A stretch of 64,000 nt of DNA from Balneola sp. (GTDB lineage Bacteria; Bacteroidota; Rhodothermia; Balneolales; Balneolaceae). The stretch lies in the NCBI GenBank assembly GCA_002694685.1, contig NZMW01000004.1, positions 554,632 to 618,631 on the forward strand, given 5' to 3'. This document shows positions 9,546 through 18,783 of the stretch, piece after piece (within the stretch, counting starts at the first letter, position 1; each line of letters starts with the position of its first letter). The notes beneath the pieces are model-generated. The model did no database searches. It saw nothing but the letters and a program-made list of their open reading frames with translations, and had not been told where the DNA came from. Both the position numbers and the translations under genes were made by a program.

Positions 9546-9650
9546 TTATCTTATGTCAAGCTCATTAACATTAACATGTGATATAATGTGAGAGAGTATA
9601 GAGTTATTATGGATGTGTTGACAAAATCCAAGCCTCAAAAAGGTGTTGCT

Positions 9651-11006
9651 ATGAAGTATCAAAATTCAGTTTCCACGTTAATACTGCTTTTTATCCCTTT
9701 CCTATTCACCGGATGCTATACGCAATTCCAAACCTATGATCGATATCCTTTAGAGAACGATCGCTATGCAGGATATTACGCTTGGGATAATTTTGATCAG
9801 ACTGAGGGTGAAGATAACTCAGCTTATTACAATCAAGGCGATGAGGAATACCTTGATGAGCAAATGGCTTTAGAGGAAGACGATATCTATTACAAGGACT
9901 ATGAAACTGAGACATGGTACAAAAAGAACTATGCGGATAAACTCTACTGGTATGGATATGAAGATGGTTTTGGAGATGGATACAGTAAAGGATACTCTGC
10001 TGCAATAGACGATCACTATTTTTATGGCTACAAGCCTTGGGCTTATAATAGCTGGTACCGTTCTCACTACACACCTTTCTACCAATATAATCGTGGTTAC
10101 CATAATTCTTTTTGGATAGGATTTGGAAGCTATGGACATGGTTACTACAGCTACCCATACTATGGTTGGGGCGGGTATTATGATTACGGTTATTGGGGAT
10201 GGCACCATCCATATTCAACATCAATATTTGTGTATAATGACTATCACAGAGCTAAGAAATATCGACGAAGCGCTGATTTATATAGGAAAGGACCAAGAGG
10301 TTCCGGTTTATATGGCAGTGCAGGAGATTACCGAACTCGATCTGGTAGTGGCATAGATTCACGGTCAAGAGGATCAGGTGTCACAAGATCGAGGGGGATT
10401 AATACCGGAACCCGTGTGCGAACAACAGACCGCTCATCCGGACGAGGAAGTTCCGTGGGTAAAAGTTCTGGAACTAGATCAAGAGGATCGTCTGTAGGTA
10501 AAAGTCGCTCAAGTTCAGGTAAAAGCCGAAGCAGAGGGGGTGGATCTTCTGTAGGGCGAAGCAATGGAAGCAGCAAAAGCAGCGGAAGTGGCAAAACCGG
10601 GAAGTCCAGATCCAGATCAGGAAATAATTACTCGGCACTTAGTACTACTTCTGTCCGAGATATAAACATTCCTGACGTTTCAACCCGAACATATACTATC
10701 CCGGCTCGACGTGGAAACAGTACTTTTAGCGGTTACAGTTCTACTTTTAGTTTAAGTGATTTTGTTAAAGGTTCTAGTCGCAGAGCAAGCTTAAATTCAA
10801 GCAAAAGCTTTTTTGATAGAGTAGGAGCATCAACTAAAAGGTCTTCTACTATAGGCAGAACGAATACTTCATCCAAAACTACAAGAAGCATTACACGAAG
10901 TACTTCTTCCTCAAGCCGATCTTCATCAGTAAGCAGAAGCAGAGGATCATCATCAAGTAAATCATCAGGCAGTTCAGGTAGTAAAAGAAGCCGCGGCGGA
11001 AATTAA
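9651..11006 (+). CDS. Lipoprotein with aromatic-rich core and long Arg/Ser-rich tail (copy 2)
   Basis: This is a paralogue of the lipoprotein at 7150. The ATG at 9651 is preferred over 9588 because it places a proper lipoprotein signal at the N-terminus (FTGC, Cys22, then YTQ); the product is then 451 residues. Residues 40-80 are acidic. Residues 78-105 repeat the IYYKDYETETWYKKNY block. Residues 120-190 are dominated by Tyr, Gly, Trp and His. Residues 194-220 hold the shared VYND..RAK...YRKGPRGSGL motif. Residues 226-325 and 400-451 are Arg/Ser/Gly/Lys repeats, with VGKS/VGRS units between 268 and 303, and the end is KRSRGGN. A less repetitive island at 326-395 interrupts the tail. It is longer than copy 1 mainly through tail expansion. 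The function is unknown. Confidence 0.72.
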   Translation: MKYQNSVSTLILLFIPFLFTGCYTQFQTYDRYPLENDRYAGYYAWDNFDQTEGEDNSAYYNQGDEEYLDEQMALEEDDIYYKDYETETWYKKNYADKLYWYGYEDGFGDGYSKGYSAAIDDHYFYGYKPWAYNSWYRSHYTPFYQYNRGYHNSFWIGFGSYGHGYYSYPYYGWGGYYDYGYWGWHHPYSTSIFVYNDYHRAKKYRRSADLYRKGPRGSGLYGSAGDYRTRSGSGIDSRSRGSGVTRSRGINTGTRVRTTDRSSGRGSSVGKSSGTRSRGSSVGKSRSSSGKSRSRGGGSSVGRSNGSSKSSGSGKTGKSRSRSGNNYSALSTTSVRDINIPDVSTRTYTIPARRGNSTFSGYSSTFSLSDFVKGSSRRASLNSSKSFFDRVGASTKRSSTIGRTNTSSKTTRSITRSTSSSSRSSSVSRSRGSSSSKSSGSSGSKRSRGGN

Positions 11007-11046
11007 GCTGCAGGCTTAAACCCAATCAAAAAATTATTATATCACT

Positions 11047-12582
11047 ATGAAGAGGATTCTTTTTTTTCTCTTGATGCCCATACTGTTTCAACCAATTGAC
11101 GCTTTTGCACAGGACGGCAGCAATGAGGTGTTGTACTCAAATTTGGCATTACAGTTCAGCTCACAGAACTTTAATGGGGATGCAGGTACCGGGTATTTCC
11201 CATCTGTAGCAGCCCCGAATGGATATGGCAGTTTCGCCGATAATCCGGCAAGTGTGGCACTTATAAAAGACGGCTATTTCAACTTCAGCCTATTTAATAA
11301 TCAGGTAGAATATGAAAACAGCTATTTGGGCAATACGATTGTTTCGGATGATAATTCAACCAAATTGGGCAACCTTGGGTTTGTCTATAAAATACCAACT
11401 GAGCAAGGGAGTTTTGTTTTAGGCGGAGGCTATAATCAGCTTAAAAATGAAGAAAGAATATATAGAGTAGGGGGGCGGAATAACCAAAGCACTATCACTG
11501 ATCAGTTTAAAGAACCAACCAGTGACTATTACGATATAGCCTTTAATGCCTATGCAATTGACTGGGGTGATGTGGATTCTACTTACCTGGAATCAATTTT
11601 TAGAATTGGATTTCAAAATTTCCCAGGTATTTCTCAAAATGCAGAAGTAACCAGTTCCACTAATATTGGGGAGTATTCCTTTTTCTTTGGGACTGAATTC
11701 CAGGAGAATCTGTTTCTTGGGATTTCAGCTGGGTTAACATCAGGTAGCTACAAATACCGAAGAAATTTTCTGGAAGAGGATGATGAGAATGATTACAACG
11801 GCACCTTTATTCCTTCCGATGTCAACGATGTGGGCACTGATATCTCAAGTATTTTAACACACGATGAAATTGATGCGAGTATCCTTGGATTTTCCTTGCG
11901 TGGCGGTATTATTTATGAAGTTTCACCAAAGTTTAATGTTGGGGTTAGCTACTTAATACCATCCACCTTGGTGATTCGGGAAAGCTATTATTCCTCAATT
12001 CTAACAGAACTTGATGACGATTCAACGCCTTTTGAGTCTGATTTTGCCAGTGATCAGGACTATGAATATCGAATTAAAAAGCCAGGGCAACTTAGTGCCG
12101 GTTTTGCTTTGAAAGATGTTGCGGGTTTTAGTCTGTCTATTTCCGGAGAGTATATCAATCACTCCAATCTCAGTCTTGATCTAGTGACAGGAAACAATCT
12201 TGGTTTTGATGCCGAAGTGGATTTAATAGATCAGCAAAGCGATTTGGATGCTTTCATGGGAGAAAACTATAATCAGGTAGTAAACCTAAAGAGTAGTCTT
12301 GGCTACCAGATTAATAACCAGTTCAACATGAAAGCAGGTTATGCTTTTCTGCCAGCCAAGAGTAAAGTTTTTGAATCAGACAGGAATATTATTTCTGGAG
12401 GCTTCAGTGCAAATATCTCAAAGAATATAGTTCTGGACATAAACGGGCAATATTCATTTTGGGAAGACCGTTCGGAACTGTATAACTATTATGACGACTC
12501 CGAAGATGTTGTTCGATCAGAAGTAGTTGATCAACAAGTAAGCACATTTAAAATATTAGCGGGTATTAAGTTTCTTTTTTAA
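11047..12582 (+). CDS. Outer-membrane beta-barrel-like protein (copy 2)
   Basis: This 511-residue exported protein has a signal peptide to about residue 22 (IDAFAQ) and a terminal aromatic residue (GIKFLF), consistent with insertion by the BAM machinery. It is a clear paralogue of 8034-9545, sharing GRNN.STITD, YAIDWGDV, TYLESIFRIGF, and a late AGYAFLP segment. It sits 40 bases after the second lipoprotein, so the two-gene order is preserved in both cassette copies. Divergence is considerable outside the shared blocks, so the duplication is not recent. A bidirectional terminator follows. FadL-like transport or anchoring of the neighbouring lipoprotein is a guess. Confidence 0.7.
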   Translation: MKRILFFLLMPILFQPIDAFAQDGSNEVLYSNLALQFSSQNFNGDAGTGYFPSVAAPNGYGSFADNPASVALIKDGYFNFSLFNNQVEYENSYLGNTIVSDDNSTKLGNLGFVYKIPTEQGSFVLGGGYNQLKNEERIYRVGGRNNQSTITDQFKEPTSDYYDIAFNAYAIDWGDVDSTYLESIFRIGFQNFPGISQNAEVTSSTNIGEYSFFFGTEFQENLFLGISAGLTSGSYKYRRNFLEEDDENDYNGTFIPSDVNDVGTDISSILTHDEIDASILGFSLRGGIIYEVSPKFNVGVSYLIPSTLVIRESYYSSILTELDDDSTPFESDFASDQDYEYRIKKPGQLSAGFALKDVAGFSLSISGEYINHSNLSLDLVTGNNLGFDAEVDLIDQQSDLDAFMGENYNQVVNLKSSLGYQINNQFNMKAGYAFLPAKSKVFESDRNIISGGFSANISKNIVLDINGQYSFWEDRSELYNYYDDSEDVVRSEVVDQQVSTFKILAGIKFLF

Positions 12583-12606
12583 TCCCCCAAAGATCCGTAG
12601 TTAGTT

Positions 12607-12640
12607 AAAAAGAGGCCTCGTGATTGAGGCTCTTTTTTTG
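12607..12640. terminator. Bidirectional terminator between the barrel gene and corA
   Basis: An A-tract, AGAGGCCTC, a short loop GTGATT, GAGGCTCT and a run of seven Ts form a hairpin with one bulged base. It lies between convergent genes and has A and T tracts on both sides, so it can serve both. Confidence 0.75.
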
Positions 12641-12649
12641 GGAATCATA

Positions 12650-13747
12650 TTATAGCCAGTCCTTTTTCCTGAAATAAAAAATCATACCAATGGTCGCCCC
12701 AATCATAATTCCCCAAACGGTTGGGTATGCCCATTGCCAGCTAAGTTCGGGCATGTACTCAAAGTTCATTCCATAAATTCCGGCAATAAAAGTAAGTGGA
12801 ATAAATATGGTCGCGATGATAGTCAAAACTTTCATCACCTCGTTCATCTTGTTGCTAACCTGAGACATGTACATATCCATCATTCCCATAGCCATGTCCC
12901 GGTAGTTTTCAATTCCGTCTATAATTTGAACCAAATGGTCATATACATCACGGTAGAAGATTTTATTTTCTTCATGAATCAGATGTGACTCTTCCCGCAA
13001 GAGCGAATTCAGGCTATCTCGTAGTGGCCAGACCGTTCTTCTAAAGTAAATTAACTTTCGGCGCAGGGCGTGAATTTTTTCTGGTATTGAGTCATGATGT
13101 TTTTCAAGAATCTCGTTTTCGAGTTCCTCAATCTCGTCTCCCAGCTTTTCCATCACTTTCAGATAATGGTCAACAATGGTATCTATGAGAGCATAGGCAA
13201 GGTAATCAGGTCCATTCTTCCGTAGGCGTGGAGCACCACTTCTGAGCCGATGAAGAACAGGCTCATAAATAGGATATTCATCTTCCTGAAAGGATAAAAC
13301 TGAATTATTTGATAAGACGATGCTAACCTGCTCAACTTTTAGCTCTCCCGTTCCTTCATCAATCGTCATCATACGCAGCACAAAAAACATATGATCAGTG
13401 TATTCTTCTACCTTTGGTCGCTGGTGGGTATTTAGAATATCTTCCTGAATCAGAGGGTGGAGTTCAAAGTAACCCCAAATTTCTTTTAGCTTCTCAATAT
13501 CATGAAGCCCACAAATGTTGATCCATGTTTTTGAAGGGGAATCGAGATACGGTTTGCTATCATCAATTTCCGAAAGATCATGCTCAGCCAGTTGTTCTGA
13601 ATCATAATCATAAAGATTCATTACAACGCTTTCTAACTTTTTTTCACCTGTAAAGTGAAGTGTTCCTGGTGCTTGCCCAGGTTTTTTCGAGCTTCTCCTA
13701 TTTGAGAGGAAAGAAGGCCTTGGGATCACGCGTTTAATATTCTTCAT
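12650..13747 (-). CDS. corA: CorA-family Mg2+/Co2+ transporter
   Basis: This is a 365-residue inner-membrane divalent-cation channel of the CorA/MIT superfamily. A long cytoplasmic N-terminal domain (about 1-300) ends in the long stalk helix, and two membrane helices lie at about 303-322 and 340-358. The signature YGMNF is at residues 325-329 in the periplasmic loop, and the basic C-terminus FRKKDWL fits the inside end. Length and layout match the longer CorA homologues known from Bacteroidota. A basic Pro/Ser/Arg-rich N-terminus precedes the conserved domain. It is transcribed alone, convergent with the envelope cassette. Ion selectivity cannot be told from sequence. Confidence 0.93.
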   Translation of the reverse strand: MKNIKRVIPRPSFLSNRRSSKKPGQAPGTLHFTGEKKLESVVMNLYDYDSEQLAEHDLSEIDDSKPYLDSPSKTWINICGLHDIEKLKEIWGYFELHPLIQEDILNTHQRPKVEEYTDHMFFVLRMMTIDEGTGELKVEQVSIVLSNNSVLSFQEDEYPIYEPVLHRLRSGAPRLRKNGPDYLAYALIDTIVDHYLKVMEKLGDEIEELENEILEKHHDSIPEKIHALRRKLIYFRRTVWPLRDSLNSLLREESHLIHEENKIFYRDVYDHLVQIIDGIENYRDMAMGMMDMYMSQVSNKMNEVMKVLTIIATIFIPLTFIAGIYGMNFEYMPELSWQWAYPTVWGIMIGATIGMIFYFRKKDWL

Positions 13748-13810
13748 CTGCTAAAGTCTGATTCATTTATTGCTTTGCAGGATCGTGATAGTTTTTGAGA
13801 AATAAAATAA

Positions 13811-13846
13811 AAAAGTCCTGTACCTACGAATAGTTACAGGACTCAC
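13811..13846 (-). terminator. Intrinsic terminator of the OmpA-like gene
   Basis: On the minus strand, AGTCCTGTA (13843-13835) pairs with TACAGGACT (13822-13814) around a 12-base loop. A run of T residues follows. Confidence 0.85.
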
Positions 13847-13869
13847 TGAGGTTTAAAAAGAATCAGATT

Positions 13870-14547
13870 CTATTCACCAATTTCACCTTCTTTTGCCGCT
13901 TGTTTAAGTTCATTATTTGCCCAGATGGCAATTTCGACACGGCGATTTTTCTGTCTTCCTTCAACAGTTTCATTGGTAGCAACTGGTTTCTCCTCTCCGT
14001 AACCTACAATAGTCATTCTTTCAGGGTCAACTTCAATAAAAGCCATAAACTCGGCTACCGAACGAGCACGCTGCTCTGAAAGATCTTGATTATAGCTTTC
14101 TGATCCCCTGCTATCGGTATGGCCACCGTACATGATGTTAGTGTCTTCATACTTCTTTAGGACTCTGGCAAGGTCTTCTAAATCCCGTTTCGAGGGGTCT
14201 TTCAGTGTATAGGAGTCAGTATCAAAAAGGATTCCGGAATCGAAAGTGATTTTAATGCCTTCACCAACCCGTTCGACTTCAGCATTTTGGAGTTCTTCTT
14301 CGAGCTCTTGAGCCTGTTTGTCCATGTAGTTACCTATGGCAGCTCCCGTAGCTCCACCTACGGCTGCTCCAATAATAGTTCCGGCTACGGTATTACCTGC
14401 TGCTTTACCGATTACAGCACCCGCCAATGCTCCAGCGCTGGCACCAATCGTAGTACCTTTTGCTGTTTTGCTCCAGTTCTTACAAGCAGTGAATGGGAGT
14501 AGCAAAAGGACAAGTACTGCGATGCTTTTAAAGCGTAATATCTTCAT
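13870..14547 (-). CDS. OmpA-family lipoprotein with glycine-zipper segment
   Basis: This is a 225-residue envelope lipoprotein (lipobox FTAC, Cys22). Residues 30-75 form a glycine-zipper-like hydrophobic stretch rich in Gly and Ala (GASAGALAGAVIG and GAAVGGATGAAIG). Residues of about 105-215 form an OmpA C-terminal peptidoglycan-binding domain, with ILFDTDSYTL, GGHTDSRGSE, LSEQRARSV, VGYGEEKPVA and KNRRVEI. This domain binds diaminopimelate peptidoglycan, so the protein probably tethers the outer membrane to the cell wall, like the YiaD/Pal group. It is monocistronic, with a terminator downstream. Confidence 0.9.
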   Translation of the reverse strand: MKILRFKSIAVLVLLLLPFTACKNWSKTAKGTTIGASAGALAGAVIGKAAGNTVAGTIIGAAVGGATGAAIGNYMDKQAQELEEELQNAEVERVGEGIKITFDSGILFDTDSYTLKDPSKRDLEDLARVLKKYEDTNIMYGGHTDSRGSESYNQDLSEQRARSVAEFMAFIEVDPERMTIVGYGEEKPVATNETVEGRQKNRRVEIAIWANNELKQAAKEGEIGE

Positions 14548-14621
14548 GATAGATGATTCAATTATCGTTCTATCACTTAAAAGGGCTTTAACTAGGGATG
14601 TTCCAAGATTATAATAATGTT

Positions 14622-17177
14622 TTAAGCAGCTTCTGCTCTCAATACTTCTAATGGGGGTTTATTATGAATGCCTCTGGTGTTGAATAGGCCAATCACCAAG
14701 ACTAAGGCGGTAAGTATGAGTATCTCAATACCAATGATGGCAAAATTCGGAACGAACTCTATATCAAAATAGAAGTAACCGATTAGTGTGCTTGCTCCAA
14801 GAGAGAGAAAGAGTCCGGTAATTGATGCCATCACTCCAAGAAGTACATATTCGATAACCTGAATTTTTATGACCTGCTTTTTGGAGGCACCTAAAGTTCG
14901 TAAGAGAACGGCTTCTCGAATGCGTTGGAATCGACTGGTAGCCGCAGAGCCGGCCAAAACAATCAGCCCTGTAATGATGCTAAACAACCCAATGAATTGT
15001 ATCACAAAGGTTACCTTATCGATGAAATTTCGGACGGTTTCTATAACAAGACCAACGTCTATAGCAGAGACATTAGGATAACCTTGCACAATATCTTGCT
15101 GAAGTGTCAGTGAAGCTTCGCGACTGGTTGTATTGATGGTAGTGGCAAAAAACTGGGGAGCAGATTCTAAAACTCCGGCCGGAAAAACCACAAAGAAATT
15201 CGGCTGGGGCTGATCCCATTTAACGGTTCTTGTGCTTGCGACATACGTTTGTATTGGGATTCCCTGAACATTCCAGGTAAGGGTGTCGCCAATATCTATG
15301 GCCAGGTTATCTCTTTGATCTTCTTCAATGGAAATAGGGAAGGGCTCATCCATACCATCTGCACTTCCAATCCATTCGCCTTTTACTAATTCTTCAGAAG
15401 CCAGCAAGGTATCACGATAGGTAGCCCGGTATTCCCTATTAAGGGCCCAGCCGCTAACTCTTCGAGTGGTGTCCTGATCGTAAGCTTCTGCAGTCATCCC
15501 ATTCACTCCCTGAATACGCATGGTTACAATAGGGACATTTTGCAGGACTTGATGTCCATTGGATTTGATGATCTCATTTACACCATCATTTTGGTCGTAC
15601 TGAATGTCATACAAGGCGAGATTTGGCAGATCCTGCTGACCTCCAAAATCAATCTGATCAAGCAGCATATCTTGAGTTAGATACAGCGAGCTAATCATGG
15701 TAACACCTAATCCAAAAGTAAGGAGAAGGGTAGTTGTTTGATTGTTGGGCCGATATAAATTTGCGAGGCCCTGACGAAGCTCATACTTGAATCCAGCACG
15801 AAGGAATTTCCGAGCTCCTTTCATAATAAGCTTAGCAAAACCGGTCAGTAATAACAGGCATGCCACTAGACCTAATGTGAAGAAAAGGGCGGGCAGGAAT
15901 TCACCAAGCATTAGCCAGGCATAGCCTGTCACAAATAGTGCGAGCGCTGTCCCCAAAATAATCTTAGTAGAGTTTTGTAGGAGACTGGACAAATTCACTT
16001 CGACAGAACGGATGGAAAACAGTGGTGAAATCTTTTTAACAGCCAAGAGCGGGAATAAGGCAAACAATACAGATATGATAACGCCTGTTGCCACTCCGGT
16101 AAAAATTGAAGTCCACGAAATATAGAGTTCTATGTCAACAGGGAGAAAGTCTTGAACCAAAACCGGCAGGTAAAGTTGTACTCCCGACCCAAGGATAGCC
16201 CCGAGTACGGAGCCAATAAGTCCCATTGCAGCCGCCTGAATCAAATAAATGGATAAGGCCTGATTCGAAGACACACCTACACAACGCAGTACAGCAACGG
16301 TATTTATTTTTTGACGGATATATACAAAGATTGAGCTGGCTACTCCAATTCCACCCAACAATAAAGCAATAAAGCCGATAAGGTTTAGAAAGTTTGATAA
16401 ATATAGGATGGCTTCACCAACTTCTTCTTCACGCTCGGCAACGGTATCATAACCAAAACGAAGATTCTGCTCATCACGAAGCTGATCAAGACGGTCATCG
16501 ACATATTGCATGTCGGTTCCTTCCGGGAATTTGTGATAGGAAACATATTCTAAACGGCTTCCGCGCTGTAGCAATCCTGTTTCTTCAACATTATTTTTTG
16601 GGATGAATATTCGAGGCCCAAAGAAGGTAGCTGCAACGGGCTGACCCGGAATTTCAATAATAGCGCCTTCAATTTTATAGGTAACCTGACCGATTTTCAC
16701 GGAGTCGCCGGGTTCCACACCAAAGAGACGCATAATGGGTTCGTCAACAAGGGCAGACTGATTTTGTTGGTACAAATCTGCGGCCTCTGCCGGTTCGGTG
16801 ACCAATTCACCGTAGTAGGGAAAATCTCCTTCAAAAGCTGTGATTTGTGACAAACGTGTAGTTCCGGTTCCCGGGAAGAAAGCCATCGAATTGAATTCCA
16901 ACCCGGTAGTGACTTCACCGCCAAGTGAGTCTAAAACCTCTTGTAATTCAGGCTGAAAGGGAGCGTTACGTTCAACTTCTAAATCAGCCCCAAGTAATTC
17001 TTTGGATTGATTTTCAATGCTGGTATTGAGGTTGTCCCGGAAGGAAGTAATAGCCGTTTGGGCAGCCACACCTACAATAATTGCTGCCATGAAAAGAAAC
17101 AACTTGGAGCGATTCGAACGGGAATCACGCCATGCCATTTTAAATGTCCACCAGATAGAATTTTGATTATTTGTCAT
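14622..17177 (-). CDS. FtsX-like ABC transporter permease (YbbP type)
   Basis: This 851-residue inner-membrane protein has the layout of large YbbP-type permeases. An N-terminal membrane helix at about 23-45 is followed by a periplasmic domain. Two FtsX/MacB-type permease units lie at about 260-385 and 730-845, with additional helices near 405-455. The start overlaps nothing, and only three bases separate it from the preceding ATPase gene, so the two form one operon. Together they resemble the YbbA-YbbP exporter, and as in enterobacteria a TesA-like esterase lies divergently beside them. The transported substrate in this family is not established. Mechanotransmission or lipid-related export is inferred from the family. 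Confidence 0.88.
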   Translation of the reverse strand: MTNNQNSIWWTFKMAWRDSRSNRSKLFLFMAAIIVGVAAQTAITSFRDNLNTSIENQSKELLGADLEVERNAPFQPELQEVLDSLGGEVTTGLEFNSMAFFPGTGTTRLSQITAFEGDFPYYGELVTEPAEAADLYQQNQSALVDEPIMRLFGVEPGDSVKIGQVTYKIEGAIIEIPGQPVAATFFGPRIFIPKNNVEETGLLQRGSRLEYVSYHKFPEGTDMQYVDDRLDQLRDEQNLRFGYDTVAEREEEVGEAILYLSNFLNLIGFIALLLGGIGVASSIFVYIRQKINTVAVLRCVGVSSNQALSIYLIQAAAMGLIGSVLGAILGSGVQLYLPVLVQDFLPVDIELYISWTSIFTGVATGVIISVLFALFPLLAVKKISPLFSIRSVEVNLSSLLQNSTKIILGTALALFVTGYAWLMLGEFLPALFFTLGLVACLLLLTGFAKLIMKGARKFLRAGFKYELRQGLANLYRPNNQTTTLLLTFGLGVTMISSLYLTQDMLLDQIDFGGQQDLPNLALYDIQYDQNDGVNEIIKSNGHQVLQNVPIVTMRIQGVNGMTAEAYDQDTTRRVSGWALNREYRATYRDTLLASEELVKGEWIGSADGMDEPFPISIEEDQRDNLAIDIGDTLTWNVQGIPIQTYVASTRTVKWDQPQPNFFVVFPAGVLESAPQFFATTINTTSREASLTLQQDIVQGYPNVSAIDVGLVIETVRNFIDKVTFVIQFIGLFSIITGLIVLAGSAATSRFQRIREAVLLRTLGASKKQVIKIQVIEYVLLGVMASITGLFLSLGASTLIGYFYFDIEFVPNFAIIGIEILILTALVLVIGLFNTRGIHNKPPLEVLRAEAA

Positions 17178-17180
17178 GGT

Positions 17181-17894
17181 CTATTTAGCAATAGTTTCAG
17201 GTTCCTGTTCAACAAAACTGTCTTCGTGAACCTGACCATTTTTGAGCTTGATAATGCGATTACATTTCTTAGCGAGCTCAAGATCATGAGTTACCAACAC
17301 CAAGGTTGTTCCCTGCTGTTCGTTTAGATCAAAAATAAGCTTTTCGATGTACTGCCCGGTTTCTGTATCCAGGTTTCCGGTCGGTTCATCAGCAAAAAGA
17401 ATCTTTGGCTGATTGATAAATGCGCGGGCTATAGCTACTCGCTGTTGCTCACCTCCGGAAAGTTGGGTAGGGTAGTGATGGGTACGGTCGCCAAGGCCAA
17501 CGCTGGTGAGTAATTCAATAGCTCTTTCCCGGACTTCCTTTGTTCCCTCGCCACGCAATTCAAGTGGAACCATTACGTTCTCTACAGCGGTTAAGGTAGG
17601 CACAAGTTGAAATGTCTGGAACACGAAACCAACATGTTTGTTTCTAACCTGAGCCCGTTCGTCTTCGTTTAAGGGATTAAGTGGAATTCCGTTGAGGGAT
17701 ACACTTCCGGAAGAAGGGCGATCAAGTCCGGCGCATAAACCTAATAAGGTTGTTTTGCCGGAACCGGACGGACCAACAATTGCGCAGGAAATACCTTCCT
17801 GAATTGAAAAATTAATATCGTCAACGACGGTTAATGTTTTTGTTCCGCTTTTAAATTTGCGGAATAACTGATGAACTTCGAGTATATTTGACAC
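17181..17894 (-). CDS. ABC transporter ATP-binding protein (YbbA/LolD type)
   Basis: This is the ATPase partner of the FtsX-like permease that follows after three bases. It shows Walker A GPSGSGKTTLL, a Q-loop region FVFQTFQLVPTLTAVENV, signature LSGGEQQRVAIARA, Walker B ILFADEPTGNLD and switch histidine VTHD. I place the start at the GTG at 17894 (V-SNILEVHQLFRKF), which gives 237 residues, normal for the family. An ATG at 17966 would add a 24-residue non-conserved extension and leave almost no promoter room before the divergent esterase. The expected location is the cytoplasmic face of the inner membrane. Confidence 0.9.
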   Translation of the reverse strand: MSNILEVHQLFRKFKSGTKTLTVVDDINFSIQEGISCAIVGPSGSGKTTLLGLCAGLDRPSSGSVSLNGIPLNPLNEDERAQVRNKHVGFVFQTFQLVPTLTAVENVMVPLELRGEGTKEVRERAIELLTSVGLGDRTHHYPTQLSGGEQQRVAIARAFINQPKILFADEPTGNLDTETGQYIEKLIFDLNEQQGTTLVLVTHDLELAKKCNRIIKLKNGQVHEDSFVEQEPETIAK

Positions 17895-17988
17895 GTTTCT
17901 TCTTTTTGGAGTTATACCGAAACAAACAAAGGAATTATCAAATAACATTCCTTTAAAGTTTGACAATTATTACGGCACAAAATTCACA

Positions 17989-18615
17989 ATGTTATTTATG
18001 ATTAGAGAATTAACAATCGCACTTATTTTATTGATGGCTGTTTCAGTACAAGCTCAGGAGACGGAAGCCCAAACCATCTTATTTTTTGGTGATAGCATCA
18101 CCGCTGGACTCGGAGTTCAGCAGGAGCAAGCTTTTCCTGCTCTTGTGCAGGATAGGATTGATTCATTAGGAATGAACTATGAAGTTATTAATGGCGGGCT
18201 AAGCGGTGAGACTTCAGCCGGTGGTTTACGGCGTATTGACTGGATTCTTCGCCGTGATATTGATCTCATGGTTTTGGAGTTGGGAGGCAATGACGGATTA
18301 AGAGGTATTGACTTAAGTTCGACCAAAGAAAACCTTCAGAAAATTATTGAAAAATTTCAGGCTAAAAATCCTAATGGACAAATAATACTGGCCGGTATGC
18401 AAGTCCCGCCAAATTTAGGGCAGGAGTATACTTCAGAATTTCAAACTATTTACCCTGAGTTGGCCGAAGAAAATGACCTTCCTTTAATTCCACTCATTAT
18501 GGATAAACTCGGAGGGAGTGAAGAATTGATTCAAGGGGACGGAATTCATCCAACGCCCAAAGGACATAAGGTGATCGCGGAAACCGTGTGGGATGTATTG
18601 AAGGAATATATCTAA
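17989..18615 (+). CDS. TesA-like SGNH arylesterase/lysophospholipase
   Basis: This 208-residue exported hydrolase is of the TesA (thioesterase I/arylesterase) group. The signal peptide ends near residue 23 (VQAQ). Block I FFGDSITAG carries nucleophile Ser36, block II has GGLSGET, block III has LGGNDGL, and block V has DGIHPTPKGH with the catalytic Asp and His. It is divergent from the YbbA/YbbP-like ABC genes, the same association seen in many proteobacteria. This suggests a shared role in lipid or acyl-chain handling in the periplasm. ATG codons at 17989 and 17998 are both possible starts. Confidence 0.9.
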   Translation: MLFMIRELTIALILLMAVSVQAQETEAQTILFFGDSITAGLGVQQEQAFPALVQDRIDSLGMNYEVINGGLSGETSAGGLRRIDWILRRDIDLMVLELGGNDGLRGIDLSSTKENLQKIIEKFQAKNPNGQIILAGMQVPPNLGQEYTSEFQTIYPELAEENDLPLIPLIMDKLGGSEELIQGDGIHPTPKGHKVIAETVWDVLKEYI

Positions 18616-18783
18616 AGATAGATTATAAATTATTGAGTGCATTCAAGATGAGTAGAAGTAAATTGCGGTGTATTGGTCACTGAAAAAAGTATGTGATATG
18701 CTCCCAGAAGATTATCTCCCAAATACTGATTGAAAGACCTTATTTTGAAGTGCTATAATTCAATACTTAATCCATTAATAAAG

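Noticed and set aside
9588-9650. Extended N-terminus for the second lipoprotein
   Set aside because: The extra 21 residues are polar and precede a full lipoprotein signal starting at 9651.
9706-10594. Long minus-strand open frames opposite the Arg/Ser-rich lipoprotein gene
   Set aside because: They are low-complexity (Pro/Leu- or Ile/Val/Ser-rich) mirror images of the biased plus-strand codons, with no signal, start context or family pattern.
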